Source of the DNA: Nitrospirae bacterium UBA4572
GTDB lineage: Bacteria; Nitrospirota; Leptospirillia; Leptospirillales; Leptospirillaceae
NCBI GenBank assembly: GCA_002387725.1
Contig: DGKK01000054.1
Coordinates: forward strand, 15,217 to 22,436
Length of the DNA stretch: 7,220 nucleotides
Reading direction: 5' to 3'
The notes under the pieces: generated by a model
Databases searched by the model: none
What the model was told of the DNA's origin: nothing
The model's input: only the letters and a program-made list of their open reading frames with translations
Translations under genes and position numbers: made by a program
Part shown: positions 1-5,798 of the stretch, in pieces
Layout of the letters: every line of letters begins with the position of its first letter
Position numbering within the stretch: position 1 is the first letter of the stretch

Positions 1-532
1 ATGGGCCATAGAAGGGCGGGGCCGACGAGGGAGATTCCTCGCCGTCCACAACCTCGATCCGTCCGGTGATGCCGTGGAGAATCAGTGTCATGCGGTGGTC
101 TCCGTCATCGAGAACGATCGTCGTGGGCTCCACCGACCCCGTGGGAAAAAACTGGGTAAAGGTCTTGCCATCGGTAACCTTCCCCTGGTGAAGGACGCGG
201 ATCCGTCGGATCCGGAGCGGGGAGGAAAGCCGGAAGGGATGGACTCCCGTGGTTTCGAAGGGGGAGAGAGTCCCCGAGGGGGCCAGCATCGAAGCGGAAA
301 AGGCTCCCCGATCGAGGTCGTAGTCGAGCCGGAGCATCCTCTGACGCGAGATGGCTTCCCACTGGAGCGTCCGGATCTCTCCCGAGAGACGGCGGGCCAA
401 AGCGGGAAGCTTCGCCTCATGTCGCAGGGAAAGCTTCGGGAGAACGAGGATCGCCACAAGGGCGACCAGAAAAAGAACCACCATGATCTCAAGAAGGGTG
501 AAACCCGAGCTTTCGACAGACGATTTCCTCAT
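1..532 (-). CDS. GspH/FimT-like type II secretion or type IV pilus pseudopilin, 3' end outside window
   Basis: Reading down from ATG 532-530 gives 177 codons without a stop, so the C-terminus lies beyond the left edge. The N-terminus is a classic class III prepilin signal: a 10-residue leader ending in Gly10, then F-T-L-L-E-I-M-V-V-L, with Glu at mature position +5 and a hydrophobic helix to about residue 35 (GFTLLEIMVVLFLVALVAIL). Prepilin peptidase would cut after Gly10 and methylate Phe11. The following segment (ALARRLSGEIRTLQWEAISR, then RLDYDLDRGAF) matches the pattern of GspH/FimT minor pseudopilins, where an amphipathic helix leads into a beta-rich globular domain. An in-frame TAG lies upstream and no other start is available; GGGGAG sits 3 nt before the ATG. 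Minor pseudopilins normally act at the tip of the pseudopilus in the inner membrane and periplasm. Whether this one serves secretion, piliation or DNA uptake needs the genes to the left. The pseudopilin call is firm, the GspH subtype is moderate. Confidence 0.88.
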   Translation of the reverse strand, partial: MRKSSVESSGFTLLEIMVVLFLVALVAILVLPKLSLRHEAKLPALARRLSGEIRTLQWEAISRQRMLRLDYDLDRGAFSASMLAPSGTLSPFETTGVHPFRLSSPLRIRRIRVLHQGKVTDGKTFTQFFPTGSVEPTTIVLDDGDHRMTLILHGITGRIEVVDGEESPSSAPPFYGP

Positions 533-617
533 CTTCTCCCCGATCCCGTCTTCTCCAAGGCGATTTCCACAATGACCCCATCTCGCCTAATCACAAAGGA
601 TCGCACGAAAAAAGGCA

Positions 618-651
618 CAAAAAAAGGAGAACCCCTTTCGGGGTCCTCCTT
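618..651 (-). terminator. Intrinsic terminator downstream of csp
   Basis: Positions 624-635 (AAGGAGAACCCC) pair with 640-651 (GGGGTCCTCCTT) around a TTTC loop, with one A/C mismatch at 630/645. On the minus strand the hairpin runs directly into seven T residues (complement of 619-625). This orientation ends transcripts arriving from the cold-shock gene. It lies 137 nt past the csp stop and 86 nt before the pseudopilin start, so it insulates the pseudopilin gene. The plus-strand side has no T-tract, so it is not bidirectional. Confidence 0.88.
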
Positions 652-787
652 CGGTATTGGGTATCATAAGAGTATGTATAATGACTTTTGATCCTTGCCG
701 TTCTTTTCAGATCCTTAAGGTCCCTTTTCCTACCTCATTGACTAAAAACGCCACAGGAACATCAGTCTTACACTCTCTCAAGCCGAC

Positions 788-988
788 CTAGTCCTTGATG
801 ACGTTGGCCGCCTGAGGTCCCTTGGGTCCCTGGGTGATTTCGAACTCAACAGCCTGACCCTCGTCAAGCGTCTTGAACCCTTGGGTCTGGATTGCGGAAT
901 AGTGGACGAAGATGTCCTCGCCGTTTTCCTGGGAGATGAACCCGTAACCCTTGTTGGCATTGAACCACTTGACCTTACCTTTTGCCAT
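788..988 (-). CDS. cspA: Cold-shock domain protein (CspA family)
   Basis: This 66-residue protein is a single cold-shock domain of the usual length. It opens MAKGKVKWFNANKGYGFISQ, has the RNP1 motif KGYGFI (residues 13-18) and RNP2 motif DIFVHYSAI (25-33), and ends in the typical QGPKGPQAANV tail. The family binds single-stranded RNA and DNA through surface aromatics of a five-stranded beta barrel, melts mRNA structure and supports translation in the cold or during growth transitions. Two aromatic positions are Tyr where E. coli CspA has Phe (Y15 and Y30); both are common in the family. The start is decided by GGAGGT six nt upstream (995-1000). The gene is its own transcription unit, with a consensus promoter, a roughly 108-nt leader and a terminator. 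Whether it is cold-inducible or constitutive cannot be read from the coding sequence. Confidence 0.97.
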   Translation of the reverse strand: MAKGKVKWFNANKGYGFISQENGEDIFVHYSAIQTQGFKTLDEGQAVEFEITQGPKGPQAANVIKD

Positions 989-1096
989 GCGAATACCTCC
1001 GGTTGAAACCTTGGAATGAAAGGGAGAATCGTGAGGTATGTCCCTGCATGCGCCGAAGACGGCAAAACATGCACGGCTCCCATCTAGAACCCCACG
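989..1096 (-). promoter_or_regulatory. Structured 5' leader of the cold-shock gene
   Basis: The interval between the predicted transcription start near 1096 and the csp ATG is about 108 nt. It contains a hairpin at 1046-1072: GCATG (1046-1050) pairs with CATGC (1068-1072), and inside it GCCG (1052-1055) pairs with CGGC (1060-1063) around a four-base loop, with an asymmetric internal loop. The ribosome-binding site GGAGGT is outside the hairpin. In E. coli the long cspA leader refolds with temperature and controls translation. A similar role here is inferred from position and length only; I see no sequence match to the enterobacterial cold box. Confidence 0.5.
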
Positions 1097-1102
1097 TTGG
1101 CA

Positions 1103-1131
1103 ATTATAAGGGGAAACTTTTTCCTTGTCAA
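1103..1131 (-). promoter_or_regulatory. Consensus sigma-70 promoter of the cold-shock gene
   Basis: On the minus strand TTGACA (complement of 1126-1131) and TATAAT (complement of 1103-1108) are both perfect matches to the primary-sigma consensus and are separated by the optimal 17 nt. The predicted start is near 1096. This is by far the best promoter in the window and suggests strong, housekeeping-sigma transcription with further control in the leader. Confidence 0.92.
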
Positions 1132-1150
1132 GGGCTTTTTTGGATTCCTC

Positions 1151-1177
1151 GAGGGGGGAAAGGATGCCTTCCCCCTC
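1151..1177 (-). terminator. Hairpin after mltD, lacking a T-tract
   Basis: Eight nt past the mltD stop, positions 1151-1163 and 1167-1177 form a G-rich/C-rich stem closed by an ATG loop, with two bulged bases. On the minus strand the hairpin is followed by GAGGAATCC and then A residues, not T residues, so it does not fit an intrinsic terminator. It could be a 3'-end-protecting or Rho-associated hairpin. Its base lies about 20 nt upstream of the csp -35 element. Confidence 0.35.
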
Positions 1178-1184
1178 ATCGAGG

Positions 1185-2603
1185 CTATCGGACGGGAATC
1201 ATGATGTGGTCGCCCACCCTGAGGGTCCGGCGGGGAGGAATATGGTTGAGGGCGATGATGTCGCGCACGGAGGTTCGATAGTGGTGCGCCAGCCGATAGA
1301 GCGAGTCCCCCGGACGGATGCGGTGGTCAAGCCATCCCCGGGACCCTTTGGGCGAGGATAAATGGCGGTTCCGGGCCAGCACCGCTCCGCGACGGGAGGA
1401 GCCATGCTGGTGCTCCCGGGGGATCACCAGCTTCTGGCGAAGTCTCAGGCGGCGGCTTTCAAGGCGATTGGCCGCCACAAGATCGGCCACCGTCGTATGG
1501 AAACGATGCGCGATGCTCCAGAGGGAATCCCCCGACTCCACCCGGTAGACGGGAACATCCGGGTTGATCCCGCTGGGAGGAAGGGAGGCCAGCCTCGAGG
1601 CGAGGTCGGCAGGAAAGGTGGAGGGAACGTTCACCGAGACGTCCTTGATCTTCGGAGGGGTGGCCCATCGGATGAACTGGGGATTATAGGTGAGGAACTC
1701 GAGAACGGACATGTTCATCGCCCGGGAGAGCCGGCGAATCTCCACCGAATGGTGGAGAACCTCCTGCCGAAGTGTCACGGGGCTGTGGTAGTCGAGGTCG
1801 GTGAAGCCATACTTCGCCGGATCCTTGGCAATTCTCATGGCGGCGATGAATTTCGGGACATAGTTGCGGGTTTCCCGGGAAAAAGCCCGTGTCTGCCGAA
1901 TCTTCCAGTAGTCCTTCGTCCCCGTTCGGGCCACGGCATTGGCCACCCGCCCTTCTCCGGCATTGTAGGCGGCCAGGGCCAGCGCCCAGGAGCCAAACTC
2001 CTCGTGAAGGTCCTTCAGGTAGAGGGCCGCCGACCGGGTCGCCAGAACAGGGTCCCGTCGCTGGTCGATCCACCAGTTGACCTGGAGGCCATACTTGATT
2101 CCCGTGCCCCTCATAAACTGCCAAAGACCCGCGGCTCCGGACCTGGAATAGGCTCTGGAGCTGAATCCGCTCTCGATCAGGGAGAGATAGGCCAGATCCT
2201 CCGGGAGTCCTTCCTGGCGAAAGGTCGCCCGGATCGTCGGAAGAAACTCGTGGGAGCGTTCGAGCCATTTCTTGAACTGACGATGCTGGGCATATTCGAA
2301 GTAGTCCATATAAAGCTGGATGCTGGGATCATCGGGAATATTGGAAAAGAGTCCCCGGGGTGCCGGAACCGGGGGCGGGGTCGAAACCGCCTTGACCGGG
2401 GGGGGCGTCACGGGGGCAGGAGCCGGAGAGGAATGGTGGAAGAAAAGTCGGGAAAGCAGAGGAATCCGGCTCTCGTTCCGAGGGGCAGACGGCGCGGACG
2501 ATGCGGTGGAGGCATTGCCTCCTGTGCCGGTGGCACAGGAGGCAAGAAGGAAAAGAGCCATGGCCCCCAAAGCCTGGAGCTTTCGTCTTTGTCCCGGTCT
2601 CAT
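1185..2603 (-). CDS. mltD: Membrane-bound lytic murein transglycosylase D, lipoprotein with SLT domain and two LysM repeats
   Basis: The 472-residue protein would cleave the MurNAc-GlcNAc bond of peptidoglycan to form 1,6-anhydroMurNAc ends. The N-terminus is a lipoprotein signal peptide (KLQALGAMALFLLASC): lipobox L-A-S-C with Cys23. Ala at +2 would direct it to the outer membrane by the E. coli Lol rule. A Pro/Ala/Ser linker (about 37-83) precedes the SLT domain (about 100-260), with catalytic Glu144 in SLIESGF, GAAGLWQFM at 157-164 and ALAAYNAGEGRV at 209-220. Two LysM repeats follow at about 352-395 and 426-470 (VESGDSLWSIA and IRPGDSLYRLA), which bind glycan chains. E. coli MltD is 452 residues with the same layout. 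I chose ATG 2603-2601, not the upstream ATG at 2705, because GGGAGG lies 9 nt before it and the signal peptide starts there; the longer reading would bury the signal behind 34 hydrophilic residues. It is transcribed alone, divergent from the Crp-like gene. Confidence 0.95.
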   Translation of the reverse strand: MRPGQRRKLQALGAMALFLLASCATGTGGNASTASSAPSAPRNESRIPLLSRLFFHHSSPAPAPVTPPPVKAVSTPPPVPAPRGLFSNIPDDPSIQLYMDYFEYAQHRQFKKWLERSHEFLPTIRATFRQEGLPEDLAYLSLIESGFSSRAYSRSGAAGLWQFMRGTGIKYGLQVNWWIDQRRDPVLATRSAALYLKDLHEEFGSWALALAAYNAGEGRVANAVARTGTKDYWKIRQTRAFSRETRNYVPKFIAAMRIAKDPAKYGFTDLDYHSPVTLRQEVLHHSVEIRRLSRAMNMSVLEFLTYNPQFIRWATPPKIKDVSVNVPSTFPADLASRLASLPPSGINPDVPVYRVESGDSLWSIAHRFHTTVADLVAANRLESRRLRLRQKLVIPREHQHGSSRRGAVLARNRHLSSPKGSRGWLDHRIRPGDSLYRLAHHYRTSVRDIIALNHIPPRRTLRVGDHIMIPVR

Positions 2604-2739
2604 CTCAGCTTTCCTCCCATAGAGAACAATCGTTTCTCCGTTCCCTCCGCGACTCTCCCGCACAAAGCTTCCGGAACAGTTTAGTCGTCCGGTTGCGGCA
2701 TCCACACATCGAGAGGCGACACAATGCTCGGCATCTCCC

Positions 2740-2771
2740 GGAAAAGACAGCTCACTCCGGGGAGTGAGCTG
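2740..2771 (-). promoter_or_regulatory. Terminator-like hairpin in the mltD leader
   Basis: CAGCTCACTCC (2748-2758) is followed, after GG, by its exact reverse complement (2761-2771). This forms a perfect 10-11-bp stem with a four-base loop. In the mltD direction the hairpin is followed by TCTTTTCC, a partial U-tract. It lies about 20-40 nt after the predicted start and roughly 145 nt before the mltD ATG. It could be an attenuator, a leader stability element or, as DNA, an operator for a dimeric regulator. I cannot separate these from sequence alone. Confidence 0.55.
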
Positions 2772-2794
2772 AGCCAGTCCCTCGCCCGGGATGC

Positions 2795-2823
2795 AGTTTA
2801 CACAAGTATAAAAATAAGATCAA
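2795..2823 (-). promoter_or_regulatory. Candidate mltD promoter
   Basis: On the minus strand TTGATC (complement of 2818-2823) and TAAACT (complement of 2795-2800) lie 17 nt apart in an A/T-rich island. Each matches four of six consensus positions. The predicted start near 2788 gives a leader of about 185 nt that includes the inverted repeat at 2748-2771. No better candidate is seen between this site and mltD. Confidence 0.45.
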
Positions 2824-3024
2824 GGAAAAAAATTTCTTCTTCCATCCTTTCTTCCCGGGCGCGGGAACCCCCTTTCGCGGTCGCGCCCATGACCGGCTCA
2901 TGATCTAAGGCGAGCCGCACAAGCAACAGTCCCGAGAGACAAGGCGTCCCGCTTCCCACCCCTTTCTCCCGGCACTCCCTCCCGGCCGGTTCCTATTCCT
3001 GCTCCCACCGGAGCCCCTGCAAGA

Positions 3025-3096
3025 CAGGAAAAAGGATAAACCCGGGAATAGGACTCTCCGCCCTCCCCTTGTCTGGGGGGCTCAGGAAGGATAAAC
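3025..3096 (+). repeat. Imperfect direct repeat upstream of the Crp-like gene
   Basis: CAGGAAAAAGGATAAAC at 3025-3041 recurs as CAGGAAGGATAAAC at 3083-3096, differing by a three-base gap. The shared core AAGGATAAAC has a period of 55 bp. The second copy overlaps the proposed -10 element of the regulator promoter. It may be a pair of regulator sites or a duplicated promoter fragment. The first copy has no matching -35. Confidence 0.4.
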
Positions 3097-3097
3097 T
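3069..3097 (+). promoter_or_regulatory. Candidate promoter of the Crp-like regulator gene
   Basis: TTGTCT (3069-3074) and TAAACT (3092-3097) are separated by 17 nt, each matching four of six sigma-70 positions. The -10 hexamer is identical to that of the candidate mltD promoter. The predicted start near 3104 would give a leader of about 130 nt. Confidence 0.4.
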
Positions 3098-3233
3098 CAA
3101 GGCTCGATCCAACCTTTCGGACGGAAAACGCCGGAACTCTCCGTAAGAGACCCTGACCCTGACCCCTCGCGGGACTCTTCGGAGAACTGGCAAGAAAGAA
3201 TGACAATCCAGCAGAAAAAGAACGCGACCCCCA

Positions 3234-3962
3234 TTGAGCCCTTCACTTTCGCCCAACGACCTTCATCATGAGGACCTCTCTCTTCCGGAAGCCCTCGACA
3301 CCCATCCTCTTTCCCAGGGGCTGACGCCGGAACACAAGGAGCGGTTGGCAATCTTCTCGAAAATTCGGCGCTATCGCCCGGGACACCGGATTGTCGAGGC
3401 CAACGAGGTCGGGTCGGAGATGTACCTGCTTCTTTCGGGATCGGTCAAGGTGAGCGCCGAAGATCCGGCGGGGCGGGAGATCACGCTGGCCGTCCTTTAC
3501 TCCGGGGACTTTTTCGGAGAGGTCTCCCTATGGGACAATAGGGGAAGGACCGCGACGGTGGAGACCCTCGAACCCTCGCAGGTCGTCTCGATTCCGGGAC
3601 CTCCGCTCCTGGACCTGATGAGGGAGTCTCCCGACATGGCCTTCAGGCTTCTGACAACTCTTTCGGCCCGCCTCCGGGAGACCGATGCCAAGCTGATGCA
3701 CATGGCCTATGGAGACTCCTACCAGAAGGTCGCCCGGTCACTTCTCGAGATCTACACCAAGGAGGGCGGTCTGGACGGAGAGACCCCCTTTATCCCGGAC
3801 CGTTTCACCCGACAGGAGCTGGCCTCGCTCTCGGGGGTCACCCGGGAGACCGTCTCCCGTTCCCTGGGGGCCTTTACCATGGCCGGGGTCATCCGTCTCG
3901 AGAAGGACCGGATCGTCATCCTGAGCCTCGACAGACTGAAGAAGGAAGGTCAGGCTCGCTGA
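3234..3962 (+). CDS. Crp/Fnr-family transcription regulator without cysteines
   Basis: The 242-residue protein has an N-terminal cyclic-nucleotide-binding-type beta barrel (about 37-125), a long dimerisation helix (about 125-160) and a C-terminal Crp-type winged helix (about 165-235). In the barrel, GDFFGEVSL (91-99) and GRTATVET (104-111) correspond to the Gly-Glu-Leu and Arg-Ser/Thr phosphate-binding region of CRP, so ligand binding is possible. The recognition-helix region is FTRQELASLSGVTRETVSRS (191-210), with the usual R-E-T-V-S-R core. There is no cysteine at all, which rules out an FNR-type Fe-S cluster, and no haem ligand signature is evident. The start is uncertain. TTG 3234 is the first usable codon after an in-frame TGA at 3201, but it lacks a clear ribosome-binding site, and no in-frame ATG occurs before the barrel (next Met is residue 63). 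Known targets of the family are global energy or stress genes; the targets and ligand here are unknown. A small membrane-protein gene follows at 58 nt. Confidence 0.9.
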   Translation: MSPSLSPNDLHHEDLSLPEALDTHPLSQGLTPEHKERLAIFSKIRRYRPGHRIVEANEVGSEMYLLLSGSVKVSAEDPAGREITLAVLYSGDFFGEVSLWDNRGRTATVETLEPSQVVSIPGPPLLDLMRESPDMAFRLLTTLSARLRETDAKLMHMAYGDSYQKVARSLLEIYTKEGGLDGETPFIPDRFTRQELASLSGVTRETVSRSLGAFTMAGVIRLEKDRIVILSLDRLKKEGQAR

Positions 3963-4009
3963 GCCGGAGACCTCCCGCCCCCATCATCCACATCTTTCTC
4001 TCTCTATTA

Positions 4010-4015
4010 AAGGAG
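4010..4015 (+). promoter_or_regulatory. Ribosome-binding site of the small membrane protein
   Basis: AAGGAG ends five nt before ATG 4021. It is a strong Shine-Dalgarno match and is the main evidence that this very short frame is translated, in contrast to the poorly marked start of the regulator just upstream. Confidence 0.8.
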
Positions 4016-4020
4016 ACATC

Positions 4021-4158
4021 ATGACCGGACAAAGCGGAACAGGTTCCTGGAACGCCATGGACTACATTGTGATCGGAGGCGTTCTTCTGGCCTTCGTCAT
4101 CGGAGGAACGGCCATGATCCGGGCCATCATGGCCGCCAACAAGATCAACCCGAAGTAA
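4021..4158 (+). CDS. 45-residue single-span membrane protein of unknown function
   Basis: The frame ATG 4021 to TAA 4156-4158 encodes 45 residues. It begins with a polar stretch rich in Gly, Ser and Thr (MTGQSGTGSW), then one hydrophobic helix at about residues 14-36 (YIVIGGVLLAFVIGGTAMI), then a basic tail (NKINPK). Gly-rich spacing in the helix (IGG and IGGTA) could allow helix packing. By the positive-inside rule the C-terminus would be cytoplasmic. The start is secured by AAGGAG five nt upstream and the gene is closed by a hairpin at 4161-4183. It follows the Crp-like gene by 58 nt with no obvious promoter between them, so co-transcription is likely. I do not recognise the family. Small subunits of respiratory complexes and small regulators of transporters have this form, but nothing here selects either. 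Confidence 0.72.
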   Translation: MTGQSGTGSWNAMDYIVIGGVLLAFVIGGTAMIRAIMAANKINPK

Positions 4159-4160
4159 AG

Positions 4161-4183
4161 AAAAGGGCCCTTCGGCCCCGTTT
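4161..4183. terminator. Shared terminator between the small membrane gene and glgA
   Basis: GGGCC (4165-4169) pairs with GGCCC (4174-4178) around a CTTC loop, with extra A/T pairing possible outside a short bulge. On the minus strand, downstream of glgA, it is followed by CTTTTCTTT, a good T-rich tail. On the plus strand the tail is GTTTCCCTTTCC, which is weaker. It starts three nt after the small-protein stop and lies 23 nt past the glgA stop, as expected for a bidirectional terminator between convergent genes. Confidence 0.75.
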
Positions 4184-4205
4184 CCCTTTCCTCTTTCCTC
4201 GGTCC

Positions 4206-5798
4206 CTATGCCCGAGGAAGATGCCAGGGAGGCAATTCAAGCGTCTCCCGATAGAGCCCCTCGTACTCACGGGCCCGGCCAAGCCAGCTGGAGTCGACCT
4301 TCATGGCCTGGCGCCTCGACTCCTTCATTTTTTTCGGGGAGCCGTAGAGGACCGACGCCCGTTCGATCCCCGCAAGGATCCCCTCCTCCGAAAGCTCTCC
4401 CAGCCAAAGTCCCGTCTCGCCGTCGACAACCGTATCGATGAGCCCTCCCGTGGGATTCACGAGGGGCAGCGTCCCGTAGCGCATGGCATACATCTGGGTC
4501 AGTCCGCAGGGCTCATAGGCCGACGGAACGACCAGAAAGTCGCACGCCCCCATGATGCGGTGGGAGAGCCCCTCGTCAAAGCCGATCGTCAGATGGACCC
4601 GACCGGGAAACCGGCGGGCCACCTCGCGCCAGAGCCCCTCGATTCCGGGGTCTCCCGAGCCCAGAACCACCCAGCTCCCCCGGTCTTCCCGAAGAGGGTC
4701 CTCCGAAAGCAGGGCCCGGGCGAGAAGGTCGAGACCCTTCTGGCTCACCATGCGGGAGACGACCCCGAACAGCGGCCCCCTTCCGAAAAGACCCCACTCC
4801 CGAAGGAGCCTTTCCTTGAGCCCCTCCTTGCGGGCCAGTGTCCCCACTCCGTAATGGACCGGGAGGTGAGGGTCGGTCTGGGGGTTCCACTCTTCGTCAT
4901 CGATCCCGTTCAAAAGCCCCACGAACCGGTCCCCCCGATGGCGGAGAGCCGAAGAGAGGCCAAATCCCATGGGTTCGTGGAGAACCTCGCTCCTGTAGGA
5001 GGGGCTCACGGTGGTGACCATATCGGCGAACTGGATCCCTCCCTTGAGCAGGGAGAGGCGGCCGTGGTATTCCAGGGCATCGAAATGGTTGTAGGAGGGG
5101 GAGAGTCCGGTCAGGGGCCAATCCTCGAGGGGATAGACCCCCTGATAGGCCATATTGTGAATGGACATGACCGTCCGGAGCCGGACGGCTCCCTGCGGAT
5201 CCACATGGGGCAAGAGAGGAATGGCCAGGGCACTCTGCCAGTCGTTGGCATGGACAATGTCGGGAGAAAAGCCCAGGAGGCGGGGAAGGGCGAGAAGTCC
5301 ATGGGTCCAGAGGGAAAAACGGAGAAAGTTGTCGGGATACTCTCCCCCTCCTTCCCCATAGAGGGCGGGGCGGTCGAAGAGCCCTCCCGGGTCGAGGGCA
5401 TAGACCGGAACGAGCCCCGGACCCAGGCTCCCCACGAAGAGACGGAAGCTCTGGGGCCCAACGGGTGTCGGGGCCACGAAGGTCTTCCGGAGAGAGAATC
5501 CCGGGAGGGCATCCACGCCGCGAAAGGCCACCGTCCCGACCCGGACATCGACGCCCGACTCCGCCAGGGCCAGGGGAAGGGCCCGGGAAACGTCGGCCAG
5601 ACCTCCGGTCTTCGCCACCGGAGAGACCTCGGAGGTCAGGAAAAAAACCTGGAGGGGTCTGTGGACCGCGCGCTGCCTTTCGGTCCCCCGTTTCGCCGAC
5701 GAAGGCGGTTTGGAGAGCGCCTTCTTCTCTTCCACCCCCTCGGTCGGCGGAAGGACCTTCGGTGAGGGGGAGGGACTCTTCCCCCGAGACAGCATCAT
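4206..5798 (-). CDS. glgA: Glycogen synthase, ADP-glucose type (GT5)
   Basis: The 530-residue enzyme transfers glucose from a nucleotide sugar, normally ADP-glucose in bacteria, to the non-reducing end of alpha-1,4-glucan in the cytoplasm. The two Rossmann-like GT-B domains are visible. In the N-domain, VFFLTSEVSPVAKTGGLADV (51-70) carries the KTGGL donor-binding loop with Lys63. HANDWQSA (183-190), IHNMAYQG (213-220) and NGIDDEEWNP (297-306) follow. In the C-domain are VVSRMVSQKGLDLL (346-359; Arg349 and Lys354 match the E. coli catalytic Arg and Lys) and AYEPCGLTQMYAMRYGTLPL (427-446) with Glu429, then PTGGLIDTV (449-457). All expected active-site residues are present. E. coli GlgA has 477 residues; the excess is a polar N-terminal tail of about 48 residues rich in Ser, Pro and Lys. 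The ATG overlaps the stop of the preceding EAL gene (ATGA), which supports this start although the ribosome-binding site is weak. Other glycogen genes are not in the window. Confidence 0.95.
   Translation of the reverse strand: MMLSRGKSPSPSPKVLPPTEGVEEKKALSKPPSSAKRGTERQRAVHRPLQVFFLTSEVSPVAKTGGLADVSRALPLALAESGVDVRVGTVAFRGVDALPGFSLRKTFVAPTPVGPQSFRLFVGSLGPGLVPVYALDPGGLFDRPALYGEGGGEYPDNFLRFSLWTHGLLALPRLLGFSPDIVHANDWQSALAIPLLPHVDPQGAVRLRTVMSIHNMAYQGVYPLEDWPLTGLSPSYNHFDALEYHGRLSLLKGGIQFADMVTTVSPSYRSEVLHEPMGFGLSSALRHRGDRFVGLLNGIDDEEWNPQTDPHLPVHYGVGTLARKEGLKERLLREWGLFGRGPLFGVVSRMVSQKGLDLLARALLSEDPLREDRGSWVVLGSGDPGIEGLWREVARRFPGRVHLTIGFDEGLSHRIMGACDFLVVPSAYEPCGLTQMYAMRYGTLPLVNPTGGLIDTVVDGETGLWLGELSEEGILAGIERASVLYGSPKKMKESRRQAMKVDSSWLGRAREYEGLYRETLELPPWHLPRA

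Larger units (their letters stand above)
2604..3233. other. 630-bp divergent intergenic region
   Basis: This gap between mltD and the Crp-like gene contains no convincing gene. Short open frames on the minus strand at 2898-3256 are rich in Arg, Gly, Pro and Ser, overlap each other and have no recognisable motif. What can be supported is a candidate mltD promoter (2795-2823), an inverted repeat in its leader (2748-2771), an A/T-rich island at about 2796-2846, a small inverted repeat CATGA-N5-TCATG at 2888-2902, and a candidate promoter with a direct repeat at 3025-3097 in front of the regulator. Between about 2903 and 3020 I see nothing. No TGTGA-N6-TCACA or TTGAT-N4-ATCAA operator was found by eye. 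Confidence 0.6.

Noticed and set aside
586..600. TGTGATTAGG (minus strand) upstream of the pseudopilin as a Crp site
   Set aside because: Only one half matches the TGTGA-N6-TCACA pattern, which is not enough to call an operator.
677..682. TATAAT on the plus strand
   Set aside because: No -35 element occurs at a workable distance and there is no plus-strand gene downstream; it lies in a locally A/T-rich stretch where such matches arise by chance.
74..691. 205-codon open frame on the plus strand
   Set aside because: It overlaps the pseudopilin on the opposite strand and runs through the csp terminator. The pseudopilin signal on the minus strand is unmistakable.
1362..2684. 440-codon open frame on the plus strand
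   Set aside because: It lies antisense to mltD and its product is Gly/Arg-rich without any motif. High GC content explains the open frame; the minus strand encodes a complete, recognisable enzyme.
2898..3256. Overlapping short minus-strand frames in the divergent gap
   Set aside because: Their compositions are biased, they share no motif with known families, none has a convincing ribosome-binding site, and they overlap the proposed regulator promoter.
3234..3962. Annotation as FNR oxygen sensor
   Set aside because: The protein contains no cysteine, so it cannot hold the [4Fe-4S] cluster of FNR; only membership of the wider Crp/Fnr family is supported.
4221..5765. 514-codon open frame on the plus strand
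   Set aside because: It is antisense to glgA, which carries every expected catalytic motif. The plus-strand product has no recognisable domain.
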